Shown here one piece after another: positions 52,876-64,000 of a stretch of DNA of 64,000 nt. Source of the DNA: Anaerobiospirillum thomasii (GTDB lineage Bacteria; Pseudomonadota; Gammaproteobacteria; Enterobacterales; Succinivibrionaceae); NCBI RefSeq assembly GCF_900445255.1, contig NZ_UAPU01000006.1, positions 105,001-169,000 on the forward strand. The letters are read 5' to 3'. Position 1 is the first letter of the stretch. Every line of letters starts with the position of its first letter. The notes beneath the pieces were generated by a model that was not told the origin of the DNA, did not search any database, and saw nothing but the letters and a program-made list of their open reading frames with translations. A program made the position numbers and the translations under genes.

Positions 52876-54114
52876 ATGGATGATATTTCTTCAGTAAAAA
52901 AGAGTGATGCTTTCTACCTCGAGACCCTCTCACACATCACGTCCCTGCCTATTTTAATGATTAATACAAAAGGCGACATTTTGTTGAATTTAGGTGGATG
53001 GCGCGATGAGGATCATGCTGTCTGTCAGGATAAAGTCCTAAACGATGAGATCATCGCCAAGGTTAACGAGAAAAATATTTTTATATACTACGATATTTTT
53101 TATATCCACTTTGGCGTGGTTAAGTGGTTTGACGACAAGATTATAATCATAGGTCCATTTACAGATTTTGACTTATCACCAGGCGCCGTCAGAGCCTTTT
53201 CCATCAAGCACAATACCAATTTAAAACCAATATCCAAATATGACTTTGTAAAGCTTGCTGCTGTGCTGATTCAGATAAACTTTCTTGTCACAGGAGAGGA
53301 GCTTATGGTAAATGATGTAATTGGCACTCTTGAGGTTAAAGACAGACTCAATCATGAAATTAATAATCAGATAGAAAATGTTTTAAAACGCCATATTGAA
53401 ATAAGCGCTCCGCATAATGACGGATCATGGGAGGTTATACGCAGAAAGTGCATTATGCAGGCTGATGTTAAAGGGCTAAACCGCCATATAAATGCACCAT
53501 TTTCAGGTAAAAGAGGCGTTATTGCCAATAATCCTATAAGAAATCTTAAAAATCTGGCTATTGTCGATGTTACTGTTTCATCACGCGCAGCTTTAGATGC
53601 CGGCCTTGATTCTGAAACAGTCTATACCATATCAGATGGCTATATTCTACAGATTGAAGAATGTAAGACACAAAGTGACATTGAATCAATTGCCAATCTG
53701 GCGGCCAATGAGTTTTGCCAGCTGGTCAAAAAGATCAAGGACAGTGGCGTGAAGTTTTCTATCAATACGCCAGAGGTGCTAGTTAATGCCTATAACTACA
53801 TATTAAGAAATCTCAATCAGAAACTCAATGTAACTGAGATAGCTCACAAGGTAGGCATCAGCCATGATTATCTTGAAAAACTATTTAAAAGAGAACTTGG
53901 CAGCACTGTGGGCAACTTTATTCTCTCATCTCGTGTTAAAAACAGTCAGAATCTGCTTAAAAACTCGAATATGTCTATATCTGAAATAGCCATGGTCATG
54001 GGTTTTTCAAGCTCAAGTCATTATATAAAAGCCTATAAAAGCATTTTTAATATAACACCATCAAAACACAGAATAAGATTTAAGAACAGATATTTACCCG
54101 ATGAAATTAAATAG
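52876..54114 (+). CDS. AraC-family transcriptional regulator
   Basis: The 412-residue protein ends in an AraC-type DNA-binding domain (about residues 305-405): YILRNLNQKLNVTEIAHKVGISHDYLEKLFKREL and ISEIAMVMGFSSSSHYIKAYKSIFNITPSKHR. The first 300 residues contain an unidentified sensor region; the segment FYLETLSHITSLPILMINTKG resembles the start of a PAS/PocR-like domain. No clear Shine-Dalgarno precedes the ATG. It is transcribed divergently from the amidotransferase-DMT-hydrolase operon with 156 bases between starts, so it probably activates that operon. Confidence 0.88.
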   Translation: MDDISSVKKSDAFYLETLSHITSLPILMINTKGDILLNLGGWRDEDHAVCQDKVLNDEIIAKVNEKNIFIYYDIFYIHFGVVKWFDDKIIIIGPFTDFDLSPGAVRAFSIKHNTNLKPISKYDFVKLAAVLIQINFLVTGEELMVNDVIGTLEVKDRLNHEINNQIENVLKRHIEISAPHNDGSWEVIRRKCIMQADVKGLNRHINAPFSGKRGVIANNPIRNLKNLAIVDVTVSSRAALDAGLDSETVYTISDGYILQIEECKTQSDIESIANLAANEFCQLVKKIKDSGVKFSINTPEVLVNAYNYILRNLNQKLNVTEIAHKVGISHDYLEKLFKRELGSTVGNFILSSRVKNSQNLLKNSNMSISEIAMVMGFSSSSHYIKAYKSIFNITPSKHRIRFKNRYLPDEIK

Positions 54115-54194
54115 AAGTTTTCCCCACTTAAAATGGCAGGCCACTCCGGGACTAGCTTAGATTCTACCCAAAAGGCACTTTTTAAGATCTCAGC

Positions 54195-54227
54195 AAAAAA
54201 AAATGGCCCAGCGGGCCATTTTTTTTT
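54195..54227. terminator. Bidirectional terminator between the AraC-type gene and rpoC
   Basis: AAAAATGGCCC-AGC-GGGCCATTTTT with long A and T runs on both sides. It ends the rplJL-rpoBC transcript 12 bases after the rpoC stop and also serves the AraC-type gene. Confidence 0.92.
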
Positions 54228-54238
54228 GATTCAAGATC

Positions 54239-57200
54239 TTAATCTCTGTCAAAGCCGAAGCTGTCGGCAGCCTCAAGAGCTGCACCAAGCTGCTTAGAAA
54301 TGTCATCAGTTGAAGCCTGTGTCTGCTCGCTGGCAGCTGGCAGATCAAACTCCATCTTAGAGCGCAGAATCTCTTCGCGTCTTTGCTGATGATACTTAAA
54401 GCCGGTACCTGCAGGAATAAGTCTTCCCACAATAACATTCTCTTTAAGACCACGCAGATCATCGGTTCTGCCGGCAACAGAGGCTTCGGTAAGCACTCTG
54501 GTTGTCTCCTGGAAGGAGGCGGCAGAGATGAATGACTCTGTGCTTAATGAGGCCTTGGTCAGACCCATGAGCACATGGCGATAGAGTACAGGTCTCTTGC
54601 CCTGAGAGAGCAGTCTTTCGTTAACCAGACGTACCTGGGCAACTTCTGCCTGCTCGCCCTGCAGGAATTCGGTGCTGTCACCGGCATCAAGAACTTCACA
54701 CTTGCGAAGCATCTGACGTACGATAACCTCAATGTGCTTGTCATTGATCTTTACACCCTGCAGACGGTATACATCCTGAACTTCATTAACAATGTAGTTG
54801 GCCACTGCATTGACACCACGCAGACGCAGAATGTCATGTGGTGACTCAGGACCTTCGGCAATCATTTCGCCCTTTTGTACCTTCTCACCCTCAAATACGT
54901 TGAGGTTGCGTGACAGAGCAATCATTTCCTCGTGCTCTGGGACTAATGCTCCGTTCTCATCTACAGTACCCTCGGCTGGAGTGATAACCAGACGACGCTT
55001 GCTCTTAGTCTCCTTACCAAATGATACAGTACCTGAAATCTCAGCCAGAATTGCAGGCTCCTTAGGAGCACGGGCCTCAAACAGGTCAGCAACACGTGGC
55101 AGACCACCGGTAATATCCTTGGTACCGCCGGCCTTCTGAGGAATACGGGCAATAATATCACCGATATTAACCTCAGCACCGTCCTGCAGCTGCACAATGG
55201 CTTTAGCCTGCAGCAGATACTGAGCGGCAACTGTAGTGCCAGGAATAAGAACATCATTACCTTCCTTGTCAATAATCTTAACAGAAGGTCTCTTCTCCTT
55301 ACCCTGTGTTGGACGGGCAGCAATTTCACGTACTTCGATAGAGGCAATACCTAAAGACTCATCCTCTTTCTTATCTACGGTTACACCCTCGATAATATCG
55401 GTGTACTTAATTCTACCCTGCACCTCGGAAATAATTGGGTGAGTGTGCGGATCCCAGCGTGCAACTGTGGCACCGCTCTTGACTGTATCGCCGTCCTTGA
55501 CATCAAGTACAGCACCGTAAGGGATCTTGTGGCTCTCTTTTGATACACCAAAATCATCCATAACAGTAAGTTCAGTCTGACGTGAAGTAACAACTTCCTT
55601 GCCGTCAGTATTGATTACAGTCTTGGCATTTAAAATACGTACAATACCGCTGTTTCTTACTGTAGCGCCAGATTCAGCTACAGCACGTGATGCAGCACCA
55701 CCGATGTGGAAGGTACGCATGGTCAGCTGTGTGCCTGGCTCACCGATTGACTGAGCAGCAATAACACCCACAGCCTCACCGGCATTGACAATATGACCAC
55801 GGGCCAGATCACGGCCATAGCACTTGGCGCAGACACCAAAGAGAGTCTTACAGGTAATAGGTGAACGTACCTTGACTCTGTCAATCTTGGCATCTTCAAG
55901 TACAGAACAGGTCTTCTCATCAAGCACAGTGCCGGCAGGAAGCAGAACTTCCTTGGTGCCAGGACGCAGAACATCATTGGCAAGAGTACGGCCAAGTACA
56001 CGATCACGCAATGTCTCAATTACGTCACCGCCGCTTACATGAGGTGTAATCTCAAGACCATCTGATGTGCCGCAGTCATACTCTGTAATTACAAGATCCT
56101 GTGCCACATCAACTAAACGACGTGTCAGGTAACCTGAGTTAGCAGTCTTAAGAGCAGTATCGGCAAGACCCTTACGTGCACCATGGGTTGAAATAAAGTA
56201 CTGCTGTACGTTCAGACCTTCACGGAAGTTTGCAGTAATTGGGGTCTCAATAATAGAGCCATCAGGTGTAGCCATCAGACCACGCATACCTGCAAGCTGA
56301 CGAATCTGGGCTGGTGAACCACGGGCGCCAGAGTCAGCCATCATATAGATGCTGTTGAATGAGGCCTGCTTCTCTTCCTGACCTAAAATATTTACAGCGC
56401 TCTCAACTGAGAGGTTGGACATCATGGCCTTCATAACCTTGTCGTTGGCATTTGACCATACGTCGATAACCTTGTTATATCTCTCACCTGGAGTGATCTG
56501 TCCGTTCTCATACTGAGTCTGAATTGACAGAACTTCTTTCTGAGCTGAGGCAATAATTGACTGCTTCTCCTTAGGAATGAGCATATCATCCACACATACG
56601 GATGAACCGGAGATAGCGGCGTTCTTAAAGCCTGTGTACATAATGTGGTCTGCAAACATAACAGTGTCTTTAAGACCCAGAAGTCTATAGCAGCTGTTGA
56701 GCAGAGCAGCAATCTTCTTCTTGCCAAGAGGTACGTTTGATACCATGGTGAACCAGTCCTTGTGGGCCAGGATTTCACTTATAGTATCCTCATTTACGCC
56801 GTCAACCTTAGGATCGATAAGATCATAAGACAGACCCTTTGGCAGAATCAGAGATAAAATAGCACGACCTACAGTGGTCAGACGTAATTCATTCTTCTCT
56901 ACAAACTCACCTGTATCTGGATTCTTGTCGTAGTAGTGAATACGGCATGCAATACGGGCCTGCATATCAGCCAGACCTGACTTGTACACGCGCTCAGCCT
57001 CATAGGCGTCAGAGAGTATCATACCCTCACCGCGGGCACCGACCTTCATACGAGTCATGTAGTACAGACCTAATACCACGTCCTGTGCAGGTACAATAAT
57101 AGGATCTCCAGAGGCTGGAGAGAGAATATTATTGGTTGACATCATAAGAGCACGGGCTTCAAGCTGTGCCTCAAGTGTCAGCGGAATGTGCACAGCCATC

Positions 57201-58729
57201 TGGTCACCGTCGAAGTCGGCGTTAAAGGCTGGACATACCAGAGGGTGCAGACGGATAGCCTTACCCTCAATAAGAATTGGCTCAAAAGCCTGAATACCTA
57301 AACGGTGCAGTGTAGGAGCACGGTTTAATAATACAGGATGCTCACGGATAACCTCATCGAGCACATCCCATACCACAGCATCCTCACGCTCTACCATCTT
57401 CTTGGCAGCTTTGATGGTGGTGGCAAGACCGCGCAGCTCTAAACGGCCATAGATAAATGGCTTGAAGAGCTCAAGAGCCATCTTCTTAGGTAAACCGCAC
57501 TGATGCAGACGCAGATTAGGTCCGCAGGTAATTACAGAACGGCCAGAGTAGTCTACACGCTTACCTAGGAGGTTCTGACGGAAACGACCCTGCTTACCCT
57601 TAATCATGTCAGCAAGTGACTTTAAGGCTCTCTTGTTTGAACCTGTAATAGCTCTGCCGCGACGACCATTGTCCATCAGGGCATCTACAGACTCCTGCAG
57701 CATACGCTTTTCATTGCGTACGATGATATCAGGAGCAATAAGATCTAAAAGTCTCTTTAAACGGTTGTTTCTGTTAATTACACGTCTGTAGAGATCATTA
57801 AGATCTGATGTAGCAAAACGACCGCCGTCAAGTGGCACCAGAGGACGCAGATCAGGTGGCAGAACTGGCAGTACAGTTAAAATCATCCACTCAGGCTTGT
57901 TGCCAGAGGTGATAAATGACTCAATGAGCTTTAATCTCTTTGAGAACTTCTTGCGGTTGCTCTCAGAAGTGGTGGTCTCAAGAGCCTCTCTTAAAGAGCG
58001 GGCCTCTAGCTCAAGATCCATGCGCTGCAGGATCTCTAAAATAGCCTCGGCACCCATCTTGGCAGTAAAGTCATCACCATACTGCTCAAGAGCATCCATA
58101 TACTGCTCTTCAGTTAAAAGCTGACGATCAGTAAGCTCTGTCATGCCAGGATCGGTCACAACATAGCTTTCAAAATAAAGTACTGATTCAATGTCACGCA
58201 GCTTCATATCGAGAATAAGACCGATACGTGATGGCAGTGACTTTAAGAACCAGATATGGGCAACAGGAGCTGCAAGCTCAATATGACCCATACGCTCACG
58301 ACGTACTTTAGCCTGTGTTACTTCAACACCGCACTTGTCACAGATTGTGCCGCGGTGCTTTAAACGCTTATACTTGCCGCAAAGACACTCGTAATCTTTG
58401 GTTGGACCGAAAATCTTGGCACAGAATAAGCCGTCACGCTCAGGCTTGAATGTACGGTAATTGATGGTCTCTGGTTTTTTAACCTCGCCGTATGACCATG
58501 AACGGATCATTTCAGGTGAGGCAAGACCTATCTTAATTGCATCAAAATCTTCAAGACGCTGCTTTGACATGTTATTGCTGCTCTTGGCAAATTTGCCAAG
58601 GCTTTCACTCAGACCAAGATCAAGTGATAACTCATCACCTGCACCCATAGCCTGTGTGCCAGAGGCACCAAATTCTGCATTGTCATCAGCATTTAGTGCA
58701 TTTAGTACGTCAAATTCTTGATTGCTCAC
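54239..58729 (-). CDS. rpoC: RNA polymerase beta' subunit
   Basis: The catalytic beta' subunit has 1496 residues (E. coli 1407). The active-site motif [12 protein letters not shown], the zinc-binding [20 protein letters not shown], the bridge-helix region [15 protein letters not shown] and the trigger loop [16 protein letters not shown] are intact. The start is GTG at 58729 with AGGAG 8 bases upstream, which gives an N-terminal extension of about 41 residues ([20 protein letters not shown] onward) before the region [17 protein letters not shown] shared with E. coli. The gene follows rpoB after 57 bases, with a terminator-like hairpin in the spacer. Confidence 0.98.
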   Translation of the reverse strand: MSNQEFDVLNALNADDNAEFGASGTQAMGAGDELSLDLGLSESLGKFAKSSNNMSKQRLEDFDAIKIGLASPEMIRSWSYGEVKKPETINYRTFKPERDGLFCAKIFGPTKDYECLCGKYKRLKHRGTICDKCGVEVTQAKVRRERMGHIELAAPVAHIWFLKSLPSRIGLILDMKLRDIESVLYFESYVVTDPGMTELTDRQLLTEEQYMDALEQYGDDFTAKMGAEAILEILQRMDLELEARSLREALETTTSESNRKKFSKRLKLIESFITSGNKPEWMILTVLPVLPPDLRPLVPLDGGRFATSDLNDLYRRVINRNNRLKRLLDLIAPDIIVRNEKRMLQESVDALMDNGRRGRAITGSNKRALKSLADMIKGKQGRFRQNLLGKRVDYSGRSVITCGPNLRLHQCGLPKKMALELFKPFIYGRLELRGLATTIKAAKKMVEREDAVVWDVLDEVIREHPVLLNRAPTLHRLGIQAFEPILIEGKAIRLHPLVCPAFNADFDGDQMAVHIPLTLEAQLEARALMMSTNNILSPASGDPIIVPAQDVVLGLYYMTRMKVGARGEGMILSDAYEAERVYKSGLADMQARIACRIHYYDKNPDTGEFVEKNELRLTTVGRAILSLILPKGLSYDLIDPKVDGVNEDTISEILAHKDWFTMVSNVPLGKKKIAALLNSCYRLLGLKDTVMFADHIMYTGFKNAAISGSSVCVDDMLIPKEKQSIIASAQKEVLSIQTQYENGQITPGERYNKVIDVWSNANDKVMKAMMSNLSVESAVNILGQEEKQASFNSIYMMADSGARGSPAQIRQLAGMRGLMATPDGSIIETPITANFREGLNVQQYFISTHGARKGLADTALKTANSGYLTRRLVDVAQDLVITEYDCGTSDGLEITPHVSGGDVIETLRDRVLGRTLANDVLRPGTKEVLLPAGTVLDEKTCSVLEDAKIDRVKVRSPITCKTLFGVCAKCYGRDLARGHIVNAGEAVGVIAAQSIGEPGTQLTMRTFHIGGAASRAVAESGATVRNSGIVRILNAKTVINTDGKEVVTSRQTELTVMDDFGVSKESHKIPYGAVLDVKDGDTVKSGATVARWDPHTHPIISEVQGRIKYTDIIEGVTVDKKEDESLGIASIEVREIAARPTQGKEKRPSVKIIDKEGNDVLIPGTTVAAQYLLQAKAIVQLQDGAEVNIGDIIARIPQKAGGTKDITGGLPRVADLFEARAPKEPAILAEISGTVSFGKETKSKRRLVITPAEGTVDENGALVPEHEEMIALSRNLNVFEGEKVQKGEMIAEGPESPHDILRLRGVNAVANYIVNEVQDVYRLQGVKINDKHIEVIVRQMLRKCEVLDAGDSTEFLQGEQAEVAQVRLVNERLLSQGKRPVLYRHVLMGLTKASLSTESFISAASFQETTRVLTEASVAGRTDDLRGLKENVIVGRLIPAGTGFKYHQQRREEILRSKMEFDLPAASEQTQASTDDISKQLGAALEAADSFGFDRD

Positions 58730-58759
58730 AACAGTTTCTCCTGCTTACGTGGCTTTAAA

Positions 58760-58777
58760 AGGGGAGCTGCCTCCCCT
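58760..58777 (-). other. Terminator-like hairpin in the rpoB-rpoC spacer
   Basis: AGGGGAG-CTGC-CTCCCCT is a perfect 7-bp stem with a 4-base loop followed on the minus strand by TTTTAAA. It resembles a weak intrinsic terminator and could lower rpoC relative to rpoB, or be an RNA-processing site. Confidence 0.65.
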
Positions 58778-58786
58778 ATCTGAATT

Positions 58787-61700
58787 TTAGTCCTTGCGAA
58801 CAAGATCAATATTGATACCTAAAGAACGTATCTCGCGTAACAATACGTTGAATGACTCAGGAATACCTGCATCCATACGATAGGCACCATCTACAATGTT
58901 CTTGTACATCTTGGTTCTGCCGTTGACGTCATCTGACTTGACAGTGAGCATCTCACGCAGGGTGTAGGCAGCACCGTAGGCCTCAAGGGCCCAGACTTCC
59001 ATTTCACCAAAGCGCTGGCCACCAAACTGTGCCTTACCGCCAAGAGGCTGCTGAGTTACTAATGAGTATGAACCTGTAGAACGGGCATGCATCTTGTCGT
59101 CAACTAAGTGGTTGAGTTTTAACATGTACATGTAGCCTACGGTTACAGGACGCTCAAAGGCCTTGCCTGTGGTGCCGTCAAACAGTGTCATCTGACCTGT
59201 CTCTGGCAGACCTGCAAGCTTTAACAGCTCCTTGATACAGTTTTCATCGGCACCGTCAAATACAGGTGTGGCCACTGTCATACCATCGCGCAGGTTGTTG
59301 GCAAGTACCATAACCTCATTGTCTGACATGGAGGCAATATCCACCTGCTGTGATGTTTCGCCTAAATCGTAAATCTTCTGCAGCAGTGTTCTTAATTCAG
59401 CTATGGCCTTCTGATCATTGAGCATGCGGTTGATCATCTCACCCACACCCTTAGCTGCAAGACCTAAATGTACCTCAAGCACCTGACCGATGTTCATTCG
59501 TGAAGGCACACCAAGAGGATTTAACACGATATCTACAGGACGACCTGTCTCATCGTATGGCATATCCTCAATTGGGCAGATCTTGGAGATAACACCCTTG
59601 TTACCGTGACGGCCGGCCATCTTGTCGCCTGGCTGAATACGGCGTTTTACTGCAAGGTAGACCTTGACAATCTTAAGCACGCCAGGAGTTAAATCGTCGC
59701 CTTCTGTAATCTTTCTTGAGGCAACCTCAAACTTCTCCTGATACTCCTTGCGGTAAACCTCAAGACGCTCGGCGAAGATCTCAAGCTGACGCTGTGCGGT
59801 ATCGTCCTTTAATCTCTGCTTTAGAAGCTCGGCATCAGCAATGGCATCAACAGCCTCCTGTGTCATACCGCTCTTGACAAGCAGAGTACGGACCTGACCT
59901 AAAAGACCGCGGCTTAGGAATGAGAACTCTTCATCAAGATCCTTTTTAGCCTTGGCAATATGCATCTGCTCAATTTCACGGGCACGTGAGTCCTTCTCTA
60001 CACCTTCACGGGTGAAGATCTGAACATCAACTACAGTACCTGAAGTACCGTTTGGTACACGCATTGAGGAATCTTTAACCTCAGAGGCCTTCTCACCAAA
60101 GATGGCACGCAGCAGTTTTTCCTCAGGGGTAAGCTGTGTCTCACCCTTTGGTGTGACCTTACCTACAAGAATATCACCACCTACAACCTCGGCGCCAACA
60201 TAGACAATACCTGACTCATCAAGCTTGGATAAGGCACTCTCACCTACATTAGGAATATCAGCTGTGATCTCCTCAGGGCCTAACTTGGTATCACGGGCCA
60301 CACAGGAGAGCTCCTGAATATGAATAGTAGTCAGTCTGTCCTTGGCAGCTACGCGCTCTGATACTAAGATAGAGTCCTCATAGTTATAACCGTTCCAAGG
60401 CATGAAGGCTACGCGCAGGTTCTGACCTAATGCAAGCTCACCTAAATCAGTAGATGAACCGTCGGCTAATACGTCACCTGCCTTGACCTTTTCATACAGT
60501 GAAACGCAAGGGCGCTGATTGATACAGGTATTCTGATTTGACCTTGTATATTTGATAAGGTTGTAGATATCAATGCCAGCATCATCCATACCGGTAATTT
60601 CATCGGCATTGACACGAACCACAATACGGCCGCCGTCAACGTGATCAATCACACCGCCACGTTTGGCAATAATAGTAACGCCTGAGTCTACAGCTACAGC
60701 ACGCTCCATGCCGGTACCGACAAATGGCTTCTCAGAACGTACAGTAGGTACGGCCTGACGCTGCATGTTTGCACCCATCAGCGCACGGTTGGCGTCGTCA
60801 TGCTCAAGGAATGGAATCAGAGCAGCAGCAACAGAAATAACCTGCTGTGGAGATACGTCCATAAACTGAACATCTGCCTTTCTGCGTACTACAGACTCAC
60901 CCTTGTAACGGCACTGTACGAACTCATCAATAATATTGCCGTTCTCATCAAGATCGGTATTGGCCTGGGCAATTACGTACTGACCCTCGTCAATAGCTGA
61001 GAGGTATTCAAAGTCCTCAGAGACAAGACCGTTTTTAACCTGACGGTACGGAGTCTCAAGGAAGCCGTAATCATTGCATCTTGAGAACACAGCCAGTGAG
61101 TTGATAAGACCGATGTTCGGACCTTCTGGGGTCTCAATAGGACACAGACGACCGTAGTGGGTCGGATGTACGTCTCGCACCTCAAAGCCGGCACGCTCAC
61201 GGGTTAAACCACCAGGACCAAGAGCAGAAATACGTCTCTTGTGTGTCACCTCAGACAGTGGATTGTTCTGATCCATAAACTGTGAGAGCTGAGATGAACC
61301 AAAGAATTCCTTGATAGCAGCAGAAATTGGTTTGGCGTTGATAAGCTCCTGTGGAGTAATATTGTCAAGATCGCCAGATGACAGTCTCTCGCGCACAGCA
61401 CGCTCTACACGCACCAGGCCGATTCTGAACTGATTTTCTGCCATTTCACCGACAGAGCGGATACGACGGTTGCCTAAGTGATCAATATCGTCGATAGTCT
61501 CTTTGCCGTTTCTGATCTTGATTAAGTAGCGTATTACCTTAATGATGTCATTATGAGATAAAACGCCTGAAATGCTGTCAGCCTCGGCAGGGGCAACAAT
61601 GGTAAGCTCCTTGCCCTTAAGATCGGTTACAGTACCGTCAATCTCCTCAACCTTGGCTTTAAGATTGAGTGCTGACATAGGAATAATAATGGCACGGTTG

Positions 61701-63262
61701 AGCTCAATGTCGCCATCCTTTGATGCAATCTTTACCTTGTGGATAAAGCGATCGTGGGCAGTAATCTTAGGATCATCCTTGGCCTTTAGAATAAAGCCGT
61801 CAAGGAAGTCTAAAAGCTTGTCGGCACACTTGTCAGGAGTGGTGCTTGGCATGCACTCGATCTCACCCTGATCAAGGTATTTCTTGACAAGGTCAACCAC
61901 CTGTGGGTACTGTGCATAGACATAGCCGTTGGCAAGTACAATACCAGACTCCTGTGTATTGAAGACATTGTTGCTGTCTGCAAAGGCTCTCTCTAAACCT
62001 GCCTTGAAGTGTTTGATCTCAACAAAGCGTGAGTCAAACTTCATTCTGCCTACAGATGAAAGATCGTATCTGTCTTCTGCAAAGAACAGATTGTTAAACA
62101 GTCCCTCGGCTGCCTCTGTTGTAGGCTGCTCACCAGGACGCATCATCTTGTAGATTTCAAACAGAGCTGCCATGCGGTCAGCTTCATCTGAGGTCAGATC
62201 GCGTGTTGAATCATTACGCAGAGTATCGGCAATGAATGGACCCTCATCTACCTGAGAGGTATAAAGTACGTCAAATTTCTTGATGCCATTCTCGGCAAGA
62301 GCTATAAGGCTCTGCTCGGTTAATACAGTATTGGCAGCAACGATGATCTCGCCCTGCTTGTTTTTGTAATCCTTGGCAACAATCTTATCTAATAGGTACT
62401 CTGGCGGAACGTCAATTGATGTCTTGCCTGCCTTCTTAAGCTCACGTATGTGACGGGCAGTAATCTTCTTGCCCTTTTCAACGAGCACTTTCTTGTCAAC
62501 GACAATATCAAATGAGGCAGTCTCGCCGCGCAGTCTTTCTGGTACCAGCTCCATGTTGATCTTGTTTGACTTAAATTCAATGGTTACTGTGTCAAAGAAA
62601 AGATCAAGGATCTGCTCTGTTGTATAGCCAAGAGCTCTTAAAAGTACTGTAGCTGGCAATTTACGGCGACGGTCGATACGCACGAACATATTGTCGCGGT
62701 GATCAAATTCAAAATCAAGCCATGAGCCGCGGTATGGAATAATACGGGCGCTAAACAGAATACGGCCAGGATGGGTTTTACCCCTGTCATTGTCGAAGAA
62801 TACACCAGGACTTCTGTGCAGCTGTGATACTACAACACGCTCGGTTCCGTTGACTACAAAGGTACCATTGTCAGTCATGAGTGGAATTTCACCCATGTAG
62901 ACATCCTGCTCTATACGCTCCTTGACAGTCTTTGGAGCATCCTTTTCATAGCGGACAAGGCTTAATTTAACCTTTAACGGAGCAGAATAAGTTGTACCAC
63001 GGATCATACATTCGCGGACATCGAATTTTGGCTCGCCAAGATGGAAACTGTTATAGCAAAGCTCTGCATTTCCTGAATAGCTCTTTATAGGAAATACACT
63101 TTTAAATGTAGCAACCAAACCATTTTCACTATCTGGATCGGAGCTAATAAACTGTTTGAATGAATCTAGCTGAACTGCAAGTAGATAAGGGGTATCTAAT
63201 ACCTTTGTTCTCTTACCAAAATCCTTGCGGATACGCTTTTGCTCAGTGTACGAGTAGACCAT
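58787..63262 (-). CDS. rpoB: RNA polymerase beta subunit
   Basis: The beta subunit has 1491 residues against 1342 in E. coli. Core regions are nearly identical: the rifampicin region [17 protein letters not shown] with unmutated Asp, His and Ser positions (residues about 655-690), [16 protein letters not shown], and the C-terminal clamp [25 protein letters not shown]. The excess is mainly an insertion of about 145 residues between VGRMKFD (410) and [10 protein letters not shown] (about 565), where E. coli has a 14-residue loop. The sequence predicts rifampicin susceptibility. It follows rplL after a 171-base spacer that contains an attenuator-like hairpin. Confidence 0.98.
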   Translation of the reverse strand: MVYSYTEQKRIRKDFGKRTKVLDTPYLLAVQLDSFKQFISSDPDSENGLVATFKSVFPIKSYSGNAELCYNSFHLGEPKFDVRECMIRGTTYSAPLKVKLSLVRYEKDAPKTVKERIEQDVYMGEIPLMTDNGTFVVNGTERVVVSQLHRSPGVFFDNDRGKTHPGRILFSARIIPYRGSWLDFEFDHRDNMFVRIDRRRKLPATVLLRALGYTTEQILDLFFDTVTIEFKSNKINMELVPERLRGETASFDIVVDKKVLVEKGKKITARHIRELKKAGKTSIDVPPEYLLDKIVAKDYKNKQGEIIVAANTVLTEQSLIALAENGIKKFDVLYTSQVDEGPFIADTLRNDSTRDLTSDEADRMAALFEIYKMMRPGEQPTTEAAEGLFNNLFFAEDRYDLSSVGRMKFDSRFVEIKHFKAGLERAFADSNNVFNTQESGIVLANGYVYAQYPQVVDLVKKYLDQGEIECMPSTTPDKCADKLLDFLDGFILKAKDDPKITAHDRFIHKVKIASKDGDIELNRAIIIPMSALNLKAKVEEIDGTVTDLKGKELTIVAPAEADSISGVLSHNDIIKVIRYLIKIRNGKETIDDIDHLGNRRIRSVGEMAENQFRIGLVRVERAVRERLSSGDLDNITPQELINAKPISAAIKEFFGSSQLSQFMDQNNPLSEVTHKRRISALGPGGLTRERAGFEVRDVHPTHYGRLCPIETPEGPNIGLINSLAVFSRCNDYGFLETPYRQVKNGLVSEDFEYLSAIDEGQYVIAQANTDLDENGNIIDEFVQCRYKGESVVRRKADVQFMDVSPQQVISVAAALIPFLEHDDANRALMGANMQRQAVPTVRSEKPFVGTGMERAVAVDSGVTIIAKRGGVIDHVDGGRIVVRVNADEITGMDDAGIDIYNLIKYTRSNQNTCINQRPCVSLYEKVKAGDVLADGSSTDLGELALGQNLRVAFMPWNGYNYEDSILVSERVAAKDRLTTIHIQELSCVARDTKLGPEEITADIPNVGESALSKLDESGIVYVGAEVVGGDILVGKVTPKGETQLTPEEKLLRAIFGEKASEVKDSSMRVPNGTSGTVVDVQIFTREGVEKDSRAREIEQMHIAKAKKDLDEEFSFLSRGLLGQVRTLLVKSGMTQEAVDAIADAELLKQRLKDDTAQRQLEIFAERLEVYRKEYQEKFEVASRKITEGDDLTPGVLKIVKVYLAVKRRIQPGDKMAGRHGNKGVISKICPIEDMPYDETGRPVDIVLNPLGVPSRMNIGQVLEVHLGLAAKGVGEMINRMLNDQKAIAELRTLLQKIYDLGETSQQVDIASMSDNEVMVLANNLRDGMTVATPVFDGADENCIKELLKLAGLPETGQMTLFDGTTGKAFERPVTVGYMYMLKLNHLVDDKMHARSTGSYSLVTQQPLGGKAQFGGQRFGEMEVWALEAYGAAYTLREMLTVKSDDVNGRTKMYKNIVDGAYRMDAGIPESFNVLLREIRSLGINIDLVRKD

Positions 63263-63333
63263 GGATTGGGAGTCCTCAGGTTGATCTGTTTCGCGAAGAG
63301 AGCATTATAATCATGCTCTTTTATCAGGCACCG

Positions 63334-63363
63334 AACCCGAACCCTCTTTCGAGAGCTCGGGTT
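63334..63363 (-). terminator. Attenuator-like hairpin in the rplL-rpoB spacer
   Basis: AACCCGA and TCGGGTT close a stem with an inner CTCT/AGAG pair and a TTCG-like loop. It lacks a long U-run. In E. coli the same spacer holds a partial terminator and an RNase III site that lower rpoBC expression relative to rplJL, so an equivalent role is likely. Confidence 0.65.
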
Positions 63364-63433
63364 TAGTATTTTCGATATAAATATCGTCTAGCGCACGGTG
63401 CTGTGCACCAGTCTTAAAGAAGGAAGGAGATAA

Positions 63434-63805
63434 TTACTCAACCTTAACCTTAGCACCAGCCTCTTCAAAGGCCTTCTTGATTGTCTCGGCTTCTTCCTTA
63501 GCAATGCCTTCCTTGATCTTAGCAGGAGCTGACTCAACTAAGTCCTTAGCTTCCTTCAGGCCCAGACCGGTAGCGGTACGAACAGCCTTAATAACGGCAA
63601 TCTTGTTAGAACCAACGTCCTCTAAGGTTACGTCGAACTCGGTCTTCTCCTCAGCGGCGGCAGCACCACCGGCAGCAGGGCCTGCAACAACAGCAGCAGC
63701 TGCAGTAACACCGAACTTCTCTTCCATTGCCTTTACTAACTCAACAACGTCCATTACGCTCATCTCAGCGATTGCATTGATGATATCATCCTTTGAAATT
63801 GCCAT
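63434..63805 (-). CDS. rplL: 50S ribosomal protein L7/L12
   Basis: The stalk protein of 123 residues begins [24 protein letters not shown], has the Ala/Gly-rich hinge [20 protein letters not shown] and the conserved C-terminal domain [21 protein letters not shown]. It recruits translation GTPases to the ribosome. Length matches E. coli (121) within two residues. It follows rplJ by 67 bases and has GGA-rich sequence upstream. Confidence 0.99.
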   Translation of the reverse strand: MAISKDDIINAIAEMSVMDVVELVKAMEEKFGVTAAAAVVAGPAAGGAAAAEEKTEFDVTLEDVGSNKIAVIKAVRTATGLGLKEAKDLVESAPAKIKEGIAKEEAETIKKAFEEAGAKVKVE

Positions 63806-63872
63806 TTCAATTTTCCTTTATAAACTTCAGCCTTTGGCTGTAAAAAATCATTAAATACAGTATGTTAAAGAA

Positions 63873-64000
63873 TTAAGCAGCTTCGCCGCCTTCGTTTAAC
63901 TTCTTCTCTAAAGCAGCAAGAGTACGTACGAGCTTGCCAGCTGCGGCTTCCTTCATAGTAGCCATTAACTGAGCAACACCCTCATCAAATGTAGGTAATG
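63873..64000 (-). CDS. rplJ: 50S ribosomal protein L10 (C-terminal part, cut by window edge)
   Basis: The minus-strand frame entering at the window end reads [20 protein letters not shown] and ends [10 protein letters not shown], matching the C-terminal helix of L10 that binds L7/L12 dimers. Only the last 42 codons or so are in the window. Gene order rplJ-rplL-rpoB-rpoC supports the call. Confidence 0.93.
   Translation of the reverse strand, partial: LPTFDEGVAQLMATMKEAAAGKLVRTLAALEKKLNEGGEAA

Noticed and set aside
54239-63262. Numerous open frames of 60-130 codons opposite or out of frame with rpoB and rpoC
   Set aside because: They lie fully within conserved rpoB/rpoC, lack ribosome binding sites and have compositions expected from antisense reading of these genes.

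Overview
The window looks like a chromosomal segment of a gammaproteobacterium with moderately low GC content. The evidence is RecBCD, a Braun-type lipoprotein ending in lysine, GlnB, GlpX, and RpoB/RpoC/EF-Tu/EF-G/S7/S12 sequences very close to the enterobacterial ones. Two TRAP uptake systems and the general sequence character suggest a host-associated anaerobe such as a member of the Succinivibrionaceae. That family assignment is inference, not something read directly from the sequence.

Layout. (1) 1-20 kb is mostly housekeeping: recC-recB-recD on the minus strand (recD cut by the window edge), a Braun-like lipoprotein, a lipoprotein/gmhB/lipoprotein cluster, glnB, a SieB-like membrane protein, glpX, a gene-poor decayed stretch of about 1.3 kb, and the str operon rpsL-rpsG-fusA-tuf. 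(2) 19.9-28.9 kb is a mobile-element zone. It holds an Mrr restriction gene, a 2.05-kb IS4-superfamily element, and a group IIC intron whose reverse transcriptase has been split by an element of three tyrosine recombinases (RIT type). (3) 28.4-43.4 kb is a carbohydrate-use zone with two regulons. One is iclR plus three DsrE/DsrF/DsrH-like genes, divergent from a TRAP-aldolase-kinase operon. The other is a LacI repressor, an RpiB/LacAB-like isomerase, a split transketolase and a second TRAP system. (4) 43.55-49.41 kb is a TniA/TniB-type transposon with 49-bp related ends and a 5-bp target duplication. It carries a zinc-ribbon accessory gene, and its ATPase gene is interrupted by a second, 1.97-kb IS. 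(5) 49.9-54.1 kb holds a phosphotriesterase-family hydrolase, a DMT permease and a glutamine-amidotransferase-like gene, facing an AraC-family regulator. (6) 54.2-64 kb is rpoC-rpoB-rplL-rplJ on the minus strand.

How it fits together. The ribosomal/RNA-polymerase genes (rplJL-rpoBC) and the str operon lie in the same orientation and order as in bacteria where they are contiguous, but here about 34.6 kb of accessory DNA separates them. That interval appears to be an insertion hotspot: four mobile elements are present, and two of them are nested in others. Boundaries could be read for all of them, and for one (the IS inside the transposon ATPase gene) removing the element and one target duplication restores the reading frame exactly. 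The sugar regulons have visible operators. IclR-type palindromes flank the iclR-dctP intergenic region. A LacI-type palindrome sits between the -35 and -10 boxes of the isomerase gene, and a second copy lies just upstream of the transketolase -10 box. These link the separate transcription units into two pathways whose substrates cannot be named from sequence alone.
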